From NCBI RefSeq assembly GCF_016055025.1, contig NZ_JAECVW010000001.1: a stretch of DNA of 64,000 nucleotides; one strand, given 5' to 3'. Below the pieces are notes generated by a model. It was not told where the DNA came from and made no database searches. It saw only the letters and a program-made list of their open reading frames with translations. The DNA is from Thermoactinomyces intermedius. Lineage in GTDB: Bacteria; Bacillota; Bacilli; Thermoactinomycetales; Thermoactinomycetaceae. Position 1 is the first letter of the stretch; each line of letters starts with the position of its first letter. This document shows, one piece after another, positions 50,457 through 59,879 of this stretch. Made by a program: the position numbers and the translations under genes.

Positions 50457-53264
50457 ATGAAGCTTTGGATTTTAAACAGAGACGAAAAAATAGAGACCAT
50501 TCTCCAAAACGGAAGCAATCCCACCATCTTAGATGCAGTGCACAGGGAACAGGTTAACGGGGAAAACGTTTTAGAGTTCTCTGTGCCTGCCAATCATCCA
50601 AAAGCTCAATTTGTAGTGGAAGAGAACATTGTCTTGTATCAGGATATCGACGGTGTCTGGCAGGAGTTTGTCATTAAAGAAATAGAGGACGAACATGGGG
50701 AAGACTTTGTCCGGCATGCGTATTGTGAGCACGCCTATACCGAATTAAATGACTATATTATCCGTGATATTCGACCTGAAAACCGAGATGCAGAATATAT
50801 GTTGAACCAAATTTTGCAAAAAACACGATGGAATGTCGGACATGTTGATGGAAATGAAACTTCCACCCATGTCTTCTATAACAAATCAACTCTTCAATGT
50901 ATATATGAAGTTGTTGAACTGTTCGGTGGAGAGTTGCGTTTTCGGACAGAATTCACCGGAAGCAAAATAACCGGAAGATTTGTGGATTTGTTTAGCCAAC
51001 GTGGGCAGTTCAGAGGCAAGCGGTTTGTTTATGGTAAAGACGTAACCAATATCAAAAGAACCGTTGACACGTCCAACCTCTGTACTGCCCTTATCGGCAG
51101 AGGAAAAGGTGAGGAGAACGAAGAGGGCACAGGATATGGCAGAAAGCTAGATTTCACGGAGGTTGAGTGGTCGGTTGCCAATGGAGACCCCGTTGATAAA
51201 CCGTTAGGGCAGGATTGGGTAGGAACAGAAGAGGCATTAAAACGCTACGGAAGACCAGACGGTCAAGGTGGGTTAATTCATAGAGAACGTGTCATTGAAT
51301 TTGAAGACGAGGAAGACCCGGTTAAATTGCTTGAGAGAACGTGGGAAGCATATCAACAACTTAGCCAACCAATTGTATCCTATGAACTTGATGTGATTGA
51401 CCTTGAGACTGTAGAAGGACATCGGCACGAAGCCGTTAGGCTTGGTGATGAGGTTGTAGTGATTGACCGCAAGTTCAACCCGGAATTGAGACTGAAAGCA
51501 AGAGTGCTTGAAATTGAAAGGGACTTAATCAATCCGGAAAGTACTAAAGTTCAAATTGGCAATGTTCAAAATCCCTTCCAACATGTTGAGCGTCAAATTG
51601 ACTTAGAAGAACGGGTTAAAGATAAACCTGTTCCGACTTCTTGGCTTGATGGCTACATTGATGCCATCCGGAATGAGATATTAGCAGGAGCCGGAACCGT
51701 TCGATTAACAGAAGGTGGAATGCTTAACCTTGATAAACCGCCAGACCAAAATCCGACAAAAGCTATCTTCATTGGAAATGGGATTGTTGCCGTATCAAAT
51801 GAAAGACTTCCCGGTGGTGACCCTTCTACGGTTGGTGGTTGGGACTGGAGTGGGGGCACTTTCATAACAGGTGATGGTGCTTTTGCTGACAAGGTAGTTG
51901 CTGGAACGATGCTTGCTGACCGTGTACGAGGCGGTCAACTGTATTTGGGCGGAGTCGTTAACGGTATTGGACAAGACGGTAGGTTTTACTTGCTAAATGA
52001 TGAAAATGAGATAGTTTGTCAAATGGATTCCCGCACGCAAGGGTTTGATGAGCTATTTGTAGGTCATATCAAAGGAAACAACGTGGTCACAAAAAACTAT
52101 ACGAATCTAACTTATTATATCGACCCTGATAATGGCTCAGACGAAAATGACGGCACAGAATTCGCTCCTTTTGCTACCCTGAAAAAACTAACTGACAGCC
52201 TGCCAGAAGCCAACAACGCTTATATCATTGTGGAAATGAAGGAAGGTAGTGAGCTTAACGAAGTTGTTGAATTAACTGGGAAATTTGGGTCTGGCATCAT
52301 TGAATTTAGGTTTAATGACTCCATTCTAAATGGACATTTTAGAATTGGCTCATGTAACCACAGAATTAGACTAATCGGTGGAACTATTGTTCATGACGGA
52401 ATTCAGCACCCACAAGACAGCTTCGTAGCGGCTTGTATCCGCTGCTATGCGTCAAACTGGGTAGTCCTTCAGGACATGACGCTTAAGGCAGAGGGGAAAG
52501 CATCTTTCTGTATTCAAGCGGAAGGAGCAAATATGGAGGTAATCAATTGTCAAGTGTATGACGCAACCTCAGCACAAATATTTGCTTCATTAGGTGGTTC
52601 CATCCACGCCGTTGACAACGCAGGTTCTGGCTGTGATGTAAACTTTCGAGCTTCAGGGAGTGGTTTGATTTCCGGCTATGGGACAGAACCGCTAGGTTCT
52701 CACTCAACACCCGGCGGAGGTCAAATTACCGGAACGTGGAGTGAAGCATCAGCAGGTCAGAAGCCAAGTACTGGCGCACAGCCCGGAAAGGGTACGTGGA
52801 GTGCTACTGGTTGTGGTTCTTATGAACCAACCTACGGGTGGAGAACAGACAGCGTCTACCAAGGTGACCCCGGTAGCTGGGCACCCCAAATTGGTAACTA
52901 TCGTGGTTTATGGTTCTTTGATTATCAGAATATTAGGAATGCTTTATCTGGGAAAACGATTAAGAGTATCCGCATATACCTCACTCGCCAATCGAAAGGC
53001 GGTTACTACAGCAGTAGACCGCTATACTTCTATACCCACAATAACACGTCAGCATCTGGGGGAAGTCCGGCATTATCAAACAGTGCGGGGAACTTGGCAA
53101 GCTTTAGTCCTGGCGAAAGTAAATGGGTGGAACTTCCGAAATCCTTCGGCGAGGCATTGAAGAACGGAACGGCGAGAGGAATTGCAATTTACGATTCCAG
53201 CGGTTCCCAACAAAACTATTTGCTTATGAGTCGTTCTGCAACTTTGGAAATTGTGTATGAGTAG
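50457..53264 (+). CDS. Tail-associated protein (Tal) with beta-helix and lectin-like tail
   Basis: 935 residues. N-terminal 400 residues match the prophage endopeptidase-tail (Tal) group: MKLWILNRDEKIETILQNGS, HAYCEHAYTELNDYIIRDI, NIKRTVDTSNLCTALIGRGKG. Then a parallel beta-helix begins at YYIDPDNGSDENDGTEFAPF ATLKKL, a motif common in depolymerase-like fibres; Gly/Ser linkers; and a C-terminal beta domain IRNALSGKTIKSIRIYLTRQ. Probable host-receptor binding or polysaccharide degradation. Confidence 0.82.
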   Translation: MKLWILNRDEKIETILQNGSNPTILDAVHREQVNGENVLEFSVPANHPKAQFVVEENIVLYQDIDGVWQEFVIKEIEDEHGEDFVRHAYCEHAYTELNDYIIRDIRPENRDAEYMLNQILQKTRWNVGHVDGNETSTHVFYNKSTLQCIYEVVELFGGELRFRTEFTGSKITGRFVDLFSQRGQFRGKRFVYGKDVTNIKRTVDTSNLCTALIGRGKGEENEEGTGYGRKLDFTEVEWSVANGDPVDKPLGQDWVGTEEALKRYGRPDGQGGLIHRERVIEFEDEEDPVKLLERTWEAYQQLSQPIVSYELDVIDLETVEGHRHEAVRLGDEVVVIDRKFNPELRLKARVLEIERDLINPESTKVQIGNVQNPFQHVERQIDLEERVKDKPVPTSWLDGYIDAIRNEILAGAGTVRLTEGGMLNLDKPPDQNPTKAIFIGNGIVAVSNERLPGGDPSTVGGWDWSGGTFITGDGAFADKVVAGTMLADRVRGGQLYLGGVVNGIGQDGRFYLLNDENEIVCQMDSRTQGFDELFVGHIKGNNVVTKNYTNLTYYIDPDNGSDENDGTEFAPFATLKKLTDSLPEANNAYIIVEMKEGSELNEVVELTGKFGSGIIEFRFNDSILNGHFRIGSCNHRIRLIGGTIVHDGIQHPQDSFVAACIRCYASNWVVLQDMTLKAEGKASFCIQAEGANMEVINCQVYDATSAQIFASLGGSIHAVDNAGSGCDVNFRASGSGLISGYGTEPLGSHSTPGGGQITGTWSEASAGQKPSTGAQPGKGTWSATGCGSYEPTYGWRTDSVYQGDPGSWAPQIGNYRGLWFFDYQNIRNALSGKTIKSIRIYLTRQSKGGYYSSRPLYFYTHNNTSASGGSPALSNSAGNLASFSPGESKWVELPKSFGEALKNGTARGIAIYDSSGSQQNYLLMSRSATLEIVYE

Positions 53265-53277
53265 GGAAGTGGTGAAT

Positions 53278-53670
53278 ATGGAAACATTCTTCAAGGCAGT
53301 AGTTTCTGTATCTGGTGGGGTTCTAGTTTATATCTTTGGAACTTGGCATGAATTGTTTGGCGTGTTTATTGCCCTGTGGTTTTTCGATGTAATCACGGGG
53401 CTAGTTGCCGCAGGGAAAAACGGGAAAATTTCCTCAGTTAGGGGTTTAATTGGGATTGCAAAAAAGGTTTTGATATTCTCGCTGATTGCAACTTCCCATA
53501 TTGCCGATATGGTTTTGGATACTGGAGATGTAATCAGAAACTCAACCCTCATGTGGTTTGTAGTTAACGAAATGATTAGCATCATTGAAAATGCTATGAG
53601 GGCAGGGGTTCCAGTCCCTCCAAAATTAAAAGAAGCCATTGATTTATTAAAAGAGAAGAAAAGGGGATGA
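53278..53670 (+). CDS. Holin, phage_holin_4 (toxin secretion/lysis) family
   Basis: 130 residues. VYIFGTWHELFGVFIALWFF DVITGLVAA, KKVLIFSLIATSHIADMVL and NEMISIIENAMRAGVPVPPK LKEAI are diagnostic. Forms membrane holes that release the endolysin encoded next. Confidence 0.9.
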   Translation: METFFKAVVSVSGGVLVYIFGTWHELFGVFIALWFFDVITGLVAAGKNGKISSVRGLIGIAKKVLIFSLIATSHIADMVLDTGDVIRNSTLMWFVVNEMISIIENAMRAGVPVPPKLKEAIDLLKEKKRG

Positions 53671-53675
53671 TGCAT

Positions 53676-54791
53676 ATGGCAATGACCTACCATAACACAA
53701 ACCAAAAAAGACTTGCGGAGCTTCAACCTCATGTGAGAGATGCGGCACAAAAGGCACTAGCAGAAGCAGAAAAAGCTGGTCTTGACATCCTTGTTACGCA
53801 AGGTTTAAGGACATTTGCGGAACAAAATGAGCTTTACGCGCAAGGAAGAACAAAACCGGGTAAGATTGTCACTAATGCAAAAGCCGGGCAGTCTTATCAC
53901 AACTTCGGCTTAGCATTTGACTTCTGCTTAATCGAGAATGGCAAGGCTTGTTGGGATGTAAACAGTAAGTGGAAACAGTTTGTTAACATTTGTAAAAAAC
54001 AAGGATTTGAATGGGGTGGTGATTGGACGAGTTTTAAAGATTACCCACACTTTGAAATGACAGGTGGGTTGTCCCTTGCCCAATGCCGTGCAAAATGGCC
54101 TAACGGATGGAAACCCACAAGCACCAGCACAGGAACAGCCACAACGTATGTTGAGATGGACGAATTACCTTTGAAGAAAGGTCATAAAGACGGTTTTCTT
54201 AAACTTGTGTCCAAGCTTCAAGAAAGACTTAAAGTGAAGGTTGACGGATATTTTGGAGCTACTACGGAAGAAAGCGTGAAGATGTGGCAAGAAAGGCACG
54301 ATGAAAACGGTAATGCTGTATCGATTGGAAAAGGCTTAACAGCAGATGGAATTGTGGGTGAAAAGACTTGGAAAGCACTTTTTGGCGAGCTTCCGAAGAT
54401 TGAATATGTAGAAGATTATCACGCTCCTTTTGAAATTGGTTCTAAAGGGGATGCTGTGAAAAAGATTCAGAATAGATTGAAAATAAATGCTGACGGCTAC
54501 TATGGTGTTGCCACAGCCCGAGCCGTTCGCACATGGCAAGAAAGACACGATGCAGACGGTAATGCTGTTCCTGTTGGTAAGGGGCTTCCTGCAACAGGGG
54601 TTGTTGATTTCACGACTTGGTATGCTTTATTCCCGGAGGAGAAGCCGAAAGAACCAGCTTATGAAGTGGTAGTTGATGGGGAGCCTGTGGTTACTTCTGC
54701 GTATGACAAATACGTCCTTGAGGCTGTCCAAAACGCCATCAAAGACAATAAAGCAGAGAAAATCGAAATCCAAAGGATTGACTATAAATGA
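53676..54791 (+). CDS. Endolysin: M15 L-Ala-D-Glu peptidase with two peptidoglycan-binding domains
   Basis: 371 residues. Catalytic domain (1-140): LVTQGLRTFAEQNELYAQGR, zinc ligands in SYHNFGLAFDF and DYPHFEM. Two repeat peptidoglycan-binding units follow (VDGYFGATTEESVKMWQERH; ADGYYGVATARAVRTWQERH). No signal peptide, consistent with holin-dependent release. ATG 53676 preferred; ATG 53667/53670 in frame. Confidence 0.93.
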   Translation: MAMTYHNTNQKRLAELQPHVRDAAQKALAEAEKAGLDILVTQGLRTFAEQNELYAQGRTKPGKIVTNAKAGQSYHNFGLAFDFCLIENGKACWDVNSKWKQFVNICKKQGFEWGGDWTSFKDYPHFEMTGGLSLAQCRAKWPNGWKPTSTSTGTATTYVEMDELPLKKGHKDGFLKLVSKLQERLKVKVDGYFGATTEESVKMWQERHDENGNAVSIGKGLTADGIVGEKTWKALFGELPKIEYVEDYHAPFEIGSKGDAVKKIQNRLKINADGYYGVATARAVRTWQERHDADGNAVPVGKGLPATGVVDFTTWYALFPEEKPKEPAYEVVVDGEPVVTSAYDKYVLEAVQNAIKDNKAEKIEIQRIDYK

Positions 54792-54867
54792 TGATTTTAA
54801 TAGATGTGCTGAGGTTAGCTAATCAGTTAACCTCAGTTAAATAACTTCAAAAGGAAGGTGACGCCCG

Positions 54868-55044
54868 GTGAAAAAGAGATGGGGCAAAATCCTAAATGTA
54901 TTAAGAAACAAAGACGTATGGTTAGCGGCAGTTGCGCTGGTTATTGTCATTTTAGAAACCCTTGGCTTTAGCATAAGCGAAGGAATCATAAATGGCATAA
55001 AGCAAATAATTAACTTGCTGGTAACCATGGGGTTTTTCGCCTAA
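54868..55044 (+). CDS. Second holin-like protein, 58 aa (phi LC3 type)
   Basis: GTG 54868 after AAGGAAGGTG. RNKDVWLAAVALVIVILETL is a single membrane helix in the context NVLRNKDVWL, like the phi LC3 holin family. Lies downstream of endolysin and just before the terminator. Confidence 0.7.
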   Translation: MKKRWGKILNVLRNKDVWLAAVALVIVILETLGFSISEGIINGIKQIINLLVTMGFFA

Positions 55045-55052
55045 AAATAAAA

Positions 55053-55079
55053 CCCGAGGATTATTCCTCGGGCTTTTTC
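55053..55079. terminator. Terminator between late and replication blocks
   Basis: CCCGAGG/CCTCGGG stem, ATTATT loop, CTTTTTC on the plus strand and A-rich on the other side; separates convergent transcripts. Confidence 0.9.
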
Positions 55080-55080
55080 T

Positions 55081-55644
55081 TTATGATTGATTTAACTTGT
55101 TCCGAATAGCGTCAAGGTCAATTGAACTCATTTTATCTTTTGCCTCATCTAATTTATCTTGATTAGCTAAATCTAAAGAGTCTTTTGCTGTGTCTCTGAT
55201 GTTTATTATTTCCTTCTTAAATTCCTCATGGAGTTGTGCCTGTGAGTTGGCAGGGCTCAGATTATCCAGTTCCTTAACTTCGTTTTCCAACTCTTTTATG
55301 CCTTGATTTACTTGACCTGGGGCATATTTTGAGTTCCACAGGTCATAACCATGATTAATCAGGTCAATGGCGAATCCCACCCGATTAACCAAATGATTAG
55401 CATACTTAATATACTCTTCCTCTTGAGAAGGGGATTGGGACTCTTCTTTCTTAACTTCCTGAGTCTCCTGCTTGTTCACTGCCTGTGCGGGTTCTTCCTC
55501 TGCAGGTACGAAGAATCCGCTAATACCAAACAAAACAACGCACACAATCAAAACTTTCCAAGCATGTTTTCTTGTCTTCTTGAAAATTAGTCCGACAAGG
55601 CTTAGGAATATTCCTATGAAACTTAACACAAAGATTGCTTGCAT
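55081..55644 (-). CDS. Membrane protein with exported coiled domain, 187 aa
   Basis: Two N-terminal membrane helices (IFVLSFIGIFLSLVGLIF; VLIVCVVLFGISGFF), then an acidic exported helical part (EYIKYANHLVNRVGFAIDLI). ATG 55644 with GGGGGTGAG upstream. Located last on the minus strand; likely accessory, e.g. superinfection control. Not recognised. Confidence 0.65.
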   Translation of the reverse strand: MQAIFVLSFIGIFLSLVGLIFKKTRKHAWKVLIVCVVLFGISGFFVPAEEEPAQAVNKQETQEVKKEESQSPSQEEEYIKYANHLVNRVGFAIDLINHGYDLWNSKYAPGQVNQGIKELENEVKELDNLSPANSQAQLHEEFKKEIINIRDTAKDSLDLANQDKLDEAKDKMSSIDLDAIRNKLNQS

Positions 55645-55690
55645 ACACTCACCCCCAAAATAATATTTCGTGTTGCTATTCAACTTTTTG

Positions 55691-56644
55691 TCACAAAAAT
55701 CTCTTATTCAGTTTTTTAGCACCATTTAAAGCCTTATTACATTTCTCAATGCCCAACTCATTCAAGTCTTTAGCACCATCGGGAAACTCGACTTTATACA
55801 GATTGAATTGAAAGCTCAATGCATCCTCAATCTGTTTTGCTAATTTAGCCCCAGCCTCGTCATTATCAGAAGCAATGATGACATTTTTGACTTTTGTCTG
55901 CATCAAAGCGGATGTATGCTTAGGGCTAAATTGCGAACCTCCAACCGCAACCGCAGGGAAGCCAGCAGTCATTGCGGTCATTGCATCGATTTCAGCTTCT
56001 GTAACAACAACTGTATCTAGATAGTCTTTTTGATGAAGGATGTGCACTCCATACAAAAGATTCCGGATAGGATATCCTCCTTTTGCATAGAAAAACCTTT
56101 TACTAGATGTTCTCCGATACTTAACAGCCGCTAGCTTACCGTTAGGTAAAAACCACGGGAAAGCAATGGCTTTTTTCTCTGTGTCATATCCAGTTTTTAA
56201 TGCCCGTTGTACACCTTTTGATATTCCCCGTTTGGATAGGTAGGGATGTTCTTGAAGTCCTTCAATCAAGCTTAAAGGAAGGGGCTTCCGTGCATTCTCT
56301 TCTAGATTCACATTTAACCTATTCAAGACAATATGACCGTCAATGTATGTTCCATACTTAGTCACCAAGTAATCCACAGTTTCTTCAGGCGATTCATTCC
56401 GTAAAAAAGAGAGGAGGGAAATAAACCCTCCTTTTTCAAACTCACCGGAACCTCCACTATCTCCCCACGAACCAGCCCAAGCTTGGTCTGTATCCACCAG
56501 CCATACGTAAAATGATGGTCGACTTTCGTCTCTAAAGGGAGAGCAAGCAATTAATTTTTCACCCGTCCACTTGGCTTGTTCCCAATCAAATTCCCTTAAC
56601 TCAGCTTCCACATCAACAGGAACGTCAAATCCTTTTAATCTCAC
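55691..56644 (-). CDS. Phage DNA primase (DnaG-like, TOPRIM)
   Basis: 317 residues. N-terminal SPFRDESRPSFYVWLVD resembles the primase zinc-domain region without a full zinc set; TOPRIM motifs VVVTEAEIDAMTA and IIASDNDEAGAKLAKQI. Makes RNA primers with the adjacent helicase. GTG 56644 with GGAGTGG upstream. Confidence 0.85.
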   Translation of the reverse strand: MRLKGFDVPVDVEAELREFDWEQAKWTGEKLIACSPFRDESRPSFYVWLVDTDQAWAGSWGDSGGSGEFEKGGFISLLSFLRNESPEETVDYLVTKYGTYIDGHIVLNRLNVNLEENARKPLPLSLIEGLQEHPYLSKRGISKGVQRALKTGYDTEKKAIAFPWFLPNGKLAAVKYRRTSSKRFFYAKGGYPIRNLLYGVHILHQKDYLDTVVVTEAEIDAMTAMTAGFPAVAVGGSQFSPKHTSALMQTKVKNVIIASDNDEAGAKLAKQIEDALSFQFNLYKVEFPDGAKDLNELGIEKCNKALNGAKKLNKRFL

Positions 56645-56698
56645 GTTTCACCACTCCAGTAATAAAAGTTATTGACTCCAACATCTTCACTAGGGACA

Positions 56699-58078
56699 TC
56701 AAAAATTAACGGTAAACTTTTCTTCTGCTTCTTCAGCGGAAGGCATTTCCTGCACAAGCCCGTAGTTAGGGAGGAATACAATATCAATTTTTTCGTCTTC
56801 TCCGCCGTTTCTTCCCTTGGCGGGCACAATAACACCTTGCCCGTCTTTAGTGTCAATGCCAATAGTAAGCGAAGCATCTTCCAGAAGTTGCTTACTTTTC
56901 TTAACTTCGTTCCGTTTTGGCGGCGTCAAAACACGTTCTCCGTCCTCTGCATATTGGTCTTTTGTTTCTTCCGCTTGAGTGATGACATGTAAAACGACAC
57001 CCAAATTTCCTGCCATAAGGCGAAGCTTTTTACTTGTTGCCGCCATGTCTCCTCCGGCTGTTTTGGAACTATTGAATTCCATATCCATGTAGTATGCGGG
57101 GTCAATCACAACTACGTCAGCACCCGTTTGTCTAATCTCAAATTCCAATTCCCTTAAATCCCGCCGCATGAAATCTTCATCGTCAATGCACCGGAAAATG
57201 ATTGTGCCTTTCATTTGCTGGTCTATGGTTTTTACAAAGTTCTTGAACCCGTGGTAAAAAGTAGGTGACATCTTCGCCATCAGTATATCTCTTTGAGGGA
57301 AACCTACTTCATAGTCAATCCCGTCAATCTGTGCTGTGAAAATCCCTCTTCGTGCTGACAGGAAAGAGTATGCACGTGCATATAACTCATACTTTGGCAT
57401 TTCTAAACCCCAGTAAAGTACGGTTGCTCCGTTGATTGCCGCGGTGATTGCTTCTATCAGAGCTATAATTGATTTCCCACGACCAGAACGTCCAAACCAT
57501 GTATACATATTCCCGGTTGAGTATCCGCCTCCCATAATCTTGTTGAGCGAAGGGAAGCGGGAAGGGAATACCTTAAAGGTTTTTCCTTGTTTTCTCCGTT
57601 CATATTCATCCAAGAACCAGTCAAAATCAGTTTTGATGTTATGCCCGATTTTTTGATTAGAATTTATTCTCTGTTTGATTTTGTCTACTTCATCAGCTAA
57701 CCATTCAATAAGTTCATATCCGTCCTTTTCGTTGATGAGGCTGGAGAGGTTGTCACGTTTTGCAAATTCGTCATCAGCCCCAACATTGCCCTGCACAAGA
57801 CGTGCAAGGCTCATCTGGATGAACTTGCCGTTTAATTCTTTCGCAAGAGTGTCAAATGAACATGCGACATTTGGGATGTAAACAAAGTCCTCAAACTTGG
57901 CTGATAATTCTTCCGGTGAGGGGAGTGTGCGATTTTCCCTGATGTAGTATTCAAGATATCTAAATACTTCCCGTTCTTCAGGAGTCGGGAATTTTTCAGC
58001 ATCAATCCCATATTTACTAAACGCATCAACATTTTTGCTATCCAACATTTTGGAGATGAATTTAAAACCTGCAGACAT
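56699..58078 (-). CDS. Replicative DNA helicase (DnaB-like)
   Basis: 459 residues. RecA-type core: Walker A WFGRSGRGKSIIA, GATVLYWGLEMPKYELYARA, Walker B ADVVVIDPAYYMD, and LHVITQAEETKDQ. Hexameric helicase of the phage fork. Confidence 0.9.
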   Translation of the reverse strand: MSAGFKFISKMLDSKNVDAFSKYGIDAEKFPTPEEREVFRYLEYYIRENRTLPSPEELSAKFEDFVYIPNVACSFDTLAKELNGKFIQMSLARLVQGNVGADDEFAKRDNLSSLINEKDGYELIEWLADEVDKIKQRINSNQKIGHNIKTDFDWFLDEYERRKQGKTFKVFPSRFPSLNKIMGGGYSTGNMYTWFGRSGRGKSIIALIEAITAAINGATVLYWGLEMPKYELYARAYSFLSARRGIFTAQIDGIDYEVGFPQRDILMAKMSPTFYHGFKNFVKTIDQQMKGTIIFRCIDDEDFMRRDLRELEFEIRQTGADVVVIDPAYYMDMEFNSSKTAGGDMAATSKKLRLMAGNLGVVLHVITQAEETKDQYAEDGERVLTPPKRNEVKKSKQLLEDASLTIGIDTKDGQGVIVPAKGRNGGEDEKIDIVFLPNYGLVQEMPSAEEAEEKFTVNF

Positions 58079-58090
58079 CAGAATGCCTCC

Positions 58091-58561
58091 TTAATCATTT
58101 TTGATTTGAAATGCACGGGTGGGGATTGTATTGATGATTTTGGAAATCTTTTCAACCCGCCGAAGGTATTTTTTATTACCCGTAAACTGATACAAGTCTA
58201 AATACCAATCTTGCCAATGCTTGAGCTTTGCGATTTTCCTTCTGTTTTCGGCAAGTTCATCCAATACTTTCTTTTCGTCTTCTCTGACACGTGGTTTTGG
58301 AGGTTTTAAAACAACCGCATTAGGAGGTTCAAACTCTCGCATATAAAAAAGCGGATTTTGTTCATACTCATCTATATCGGCATCAGTTGCAATACGCATG
58401 TCTTCCGGATACGCTATCAAATCGTCTACGTAGTCCCCCAAAAGGTATTGCCTAACGATGTAACATTCTTCAGCTTCATCTTCACGGTATCCAACGACTT
58501 CAAATACGCTTGAATATCCTTTGACTTTAACTAAATCCCCAATCTCAAACGTTGATTTCAT
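58091..58561 (-). CDS. Hypothetical protein, 156 aa
   Basis: Starts ATG 58561 with GGGAGGTGG upstream: MKSTFEIGDLVKVKGYSSVF EVVGY, an SH3-like barrel start, then a helical C-terminus. Between helicase and loader genes, hence probably replication-associated. Confidence 0.7.
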   Translation of the reverse strand: MKSTFEIGDLVKVKGYSSVFEVVGYREDEAEECYIVRQYLLGDYVDDLIAYPEDMRIATDADIDEYEQNPLFYMREFEPPNAVVLKPPKPRVREDEKKVLDELAENRRKIAKLKHWQDWYLDLYQFTGNKKYLRRVEKISKIINTIPTRAFQIKND

Positions 58562-58577
58562 ATAACCACCTCCCACC

Positions 58578-59345
58578 TCAATCCCAATCTTTCCGAACTC
58601 CCCGGAAACTTTTCTCCTGAAACCCAACTAATTCAACGGTTTGGTCTTTAATTCTGTCGTATAATCGAGAATCATATTTATCCATCAACTCTTTAAGAGG
58701 AACGTTTGAGGTATAAATAGTTGGTTTACGGTAAATGGCACGGTGATTTATAAGGTCATGTGCCACAGAACTAAATGCCTCAGTTGGGTTTCGAATTCCG
58801 ATATCATCGATAACTAATAGTTCCGCATTTTTTGCGGCATCTCGAGAATGGTAAAAACTTCTAGCAGCTTTGTCTGCAGTATCTTGGGAAATGCGTGGGT
58901 TGTTGAACTCATTAAACTTGGTCTGCCAAGCATTGAAGTCTAGGAAGAATACAACACCATCTTTTGGGCGCTGTCCTCGCTTCCAACTTCCGATGCAATG
59001 AACTAACAAATATTCATTGGCGATTGCACAAGCAGTAGATGTTTTTCCTGTTCCCGGAGATTCGGAATATAGGTAAAGTGAACGGATTCTTTCTCCATTG
59101 AACATTCTGGGGAAAGTTTTGACGTAGTTATCTATCTGTGTGTAAACAGTACTCTGACTTTGTCGCACAGGATTTTGTTTAACTGTCATTCTGGAGTAGT
59201 CGAGGGGGATATTTGATTCAAAGATTTTTCCTCCTTTCCCTGAAGCACCGTGAAGATGAATATAAAAGGGGCACAATTTATTGCACTTTTTGGTATCTTT
59301 GTCTCCGCAATACTGAGCCAAAATGCAGTTTTTAGAAAAACTCAT
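58578..59345 (-). CDS. Helicase loader (DnaI/DnaC-like AAA+ ATPase)
   Basis: 255 residues. ILAQYCGDKDTKKCNKLCPF may bind zinc; Walker A LYSESPGTGKTSTACAI; Walker B ELLVIDDIGIRNP; sensor YTSNVPLKEL. ATG 59345 chosen since AAGGAG is 8 nt upstream. Loads the DnaB-like helicase. Confidence 0.9.
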   Translation of the reverse strand: MSFSKNCILAQYCGDKDTKKCNKLCPFYIHLHGASGKGGKIFESNIPLDYSRMTVKQNPVRQSQSTVYTQIDNYVKTFPRMFNGERIRSLYLYSESPGTGKTSTACAIANEYLLVHCIGSWKRGQRPKDGVVFFLDFNAWQTKFNEFNNPRISQDTADKAARSFYHSRDAAKNAELLVIDDIGIRNPTEAFSSVAHDLINHRAIYRKPTIYTSNVPLKELMDKYDSRLYDRIKDQTVELVGFQEKSFRGVRKDWD

Positions 59346-59405
59346 GATTTCCACTCCTTTAATTTAAGTTGAATTAGTCAAAGAAGCTAACAAAGTCAAT
59401 GGGAA

Positions 59406-59795
59406 TCAAAACATATCAATCACATTCTGAATTTGTTCATACGTCACTTTTTCGTTCTCAATCATCCGGTTTTTCTTTTCGATTTCTTTTTCTGCATCTT
59501 CCATGTACTTCTTTAGGTACGTGTAGAAGTAGATGAAATTTGCTCCCTTATGACCATTTCGGGGTTTAAACCTGTGAAAGCAAAGCTCAATAAAACGCTT
59601 TGTGGCTTGCTTTCCGTGTTTTTGATAAACCCTTTTAACCAAACCATTATGCATTCCCATGTTCTTAACGGAGTACTTTGTCCCGTAAGTTTTCAAGTGC
59701 ATGTACTTTAGATACTCGTAGAAGGTGATTGCATTCCAATCATTGATATCAAGTTCCCGCCAGTTTTTAGCTGGCGGGAGTTTTTTGCTTGCCAT
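59406..59795 (-). CDS. Hypothetical protein, 129 aa, replication block
   Basis: Basic helical protein (KNWRELDINDWNAITFYEYL KYMHLKTYG; HRFKPRNGHKGANFIYFYTY). First gene after promoter element H, upstream of the loader gene. Possibly a replication organiser; not recognised. Confidence 0.65.
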   Translation of the reverse strand: MASKKLPPAKNWRELDINDWNAITFYEYLKYMHLKTYGTKYSVKNMGMHNGLVKRVYQKHGKQATKRFIELCFHRFKPRNGHKGANFIYFYTYLKKYMEDAEKEIEKKNRMIENEKVTYEQIQNVIDMF

Positions 59796-59807
59796 TCAAA
59801 ACTCCTC

Positions 59808-59866
59808 CTTTTTAACCCTTTTCACCCAACCCTAAGGCGAGGGTTAGATACACGATTAGACATCCA
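59808..59866 (-). promoter_or_regulatory. Conserved phage promoter-like element, copy H (minus strand)
   Basis: On the minus strand TGTCTA (59862-59857), 22-nt gap, TAGGGTTGGGTGAAAAGGG from 59834, with AAAAAATTTTTC upstream. The only copy on this strand; it heads the replication genes and lies just after the sigma-like gene. Confidence 0.75.
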
Positions 59867-59879
59867 CCTGAAAAATTTT

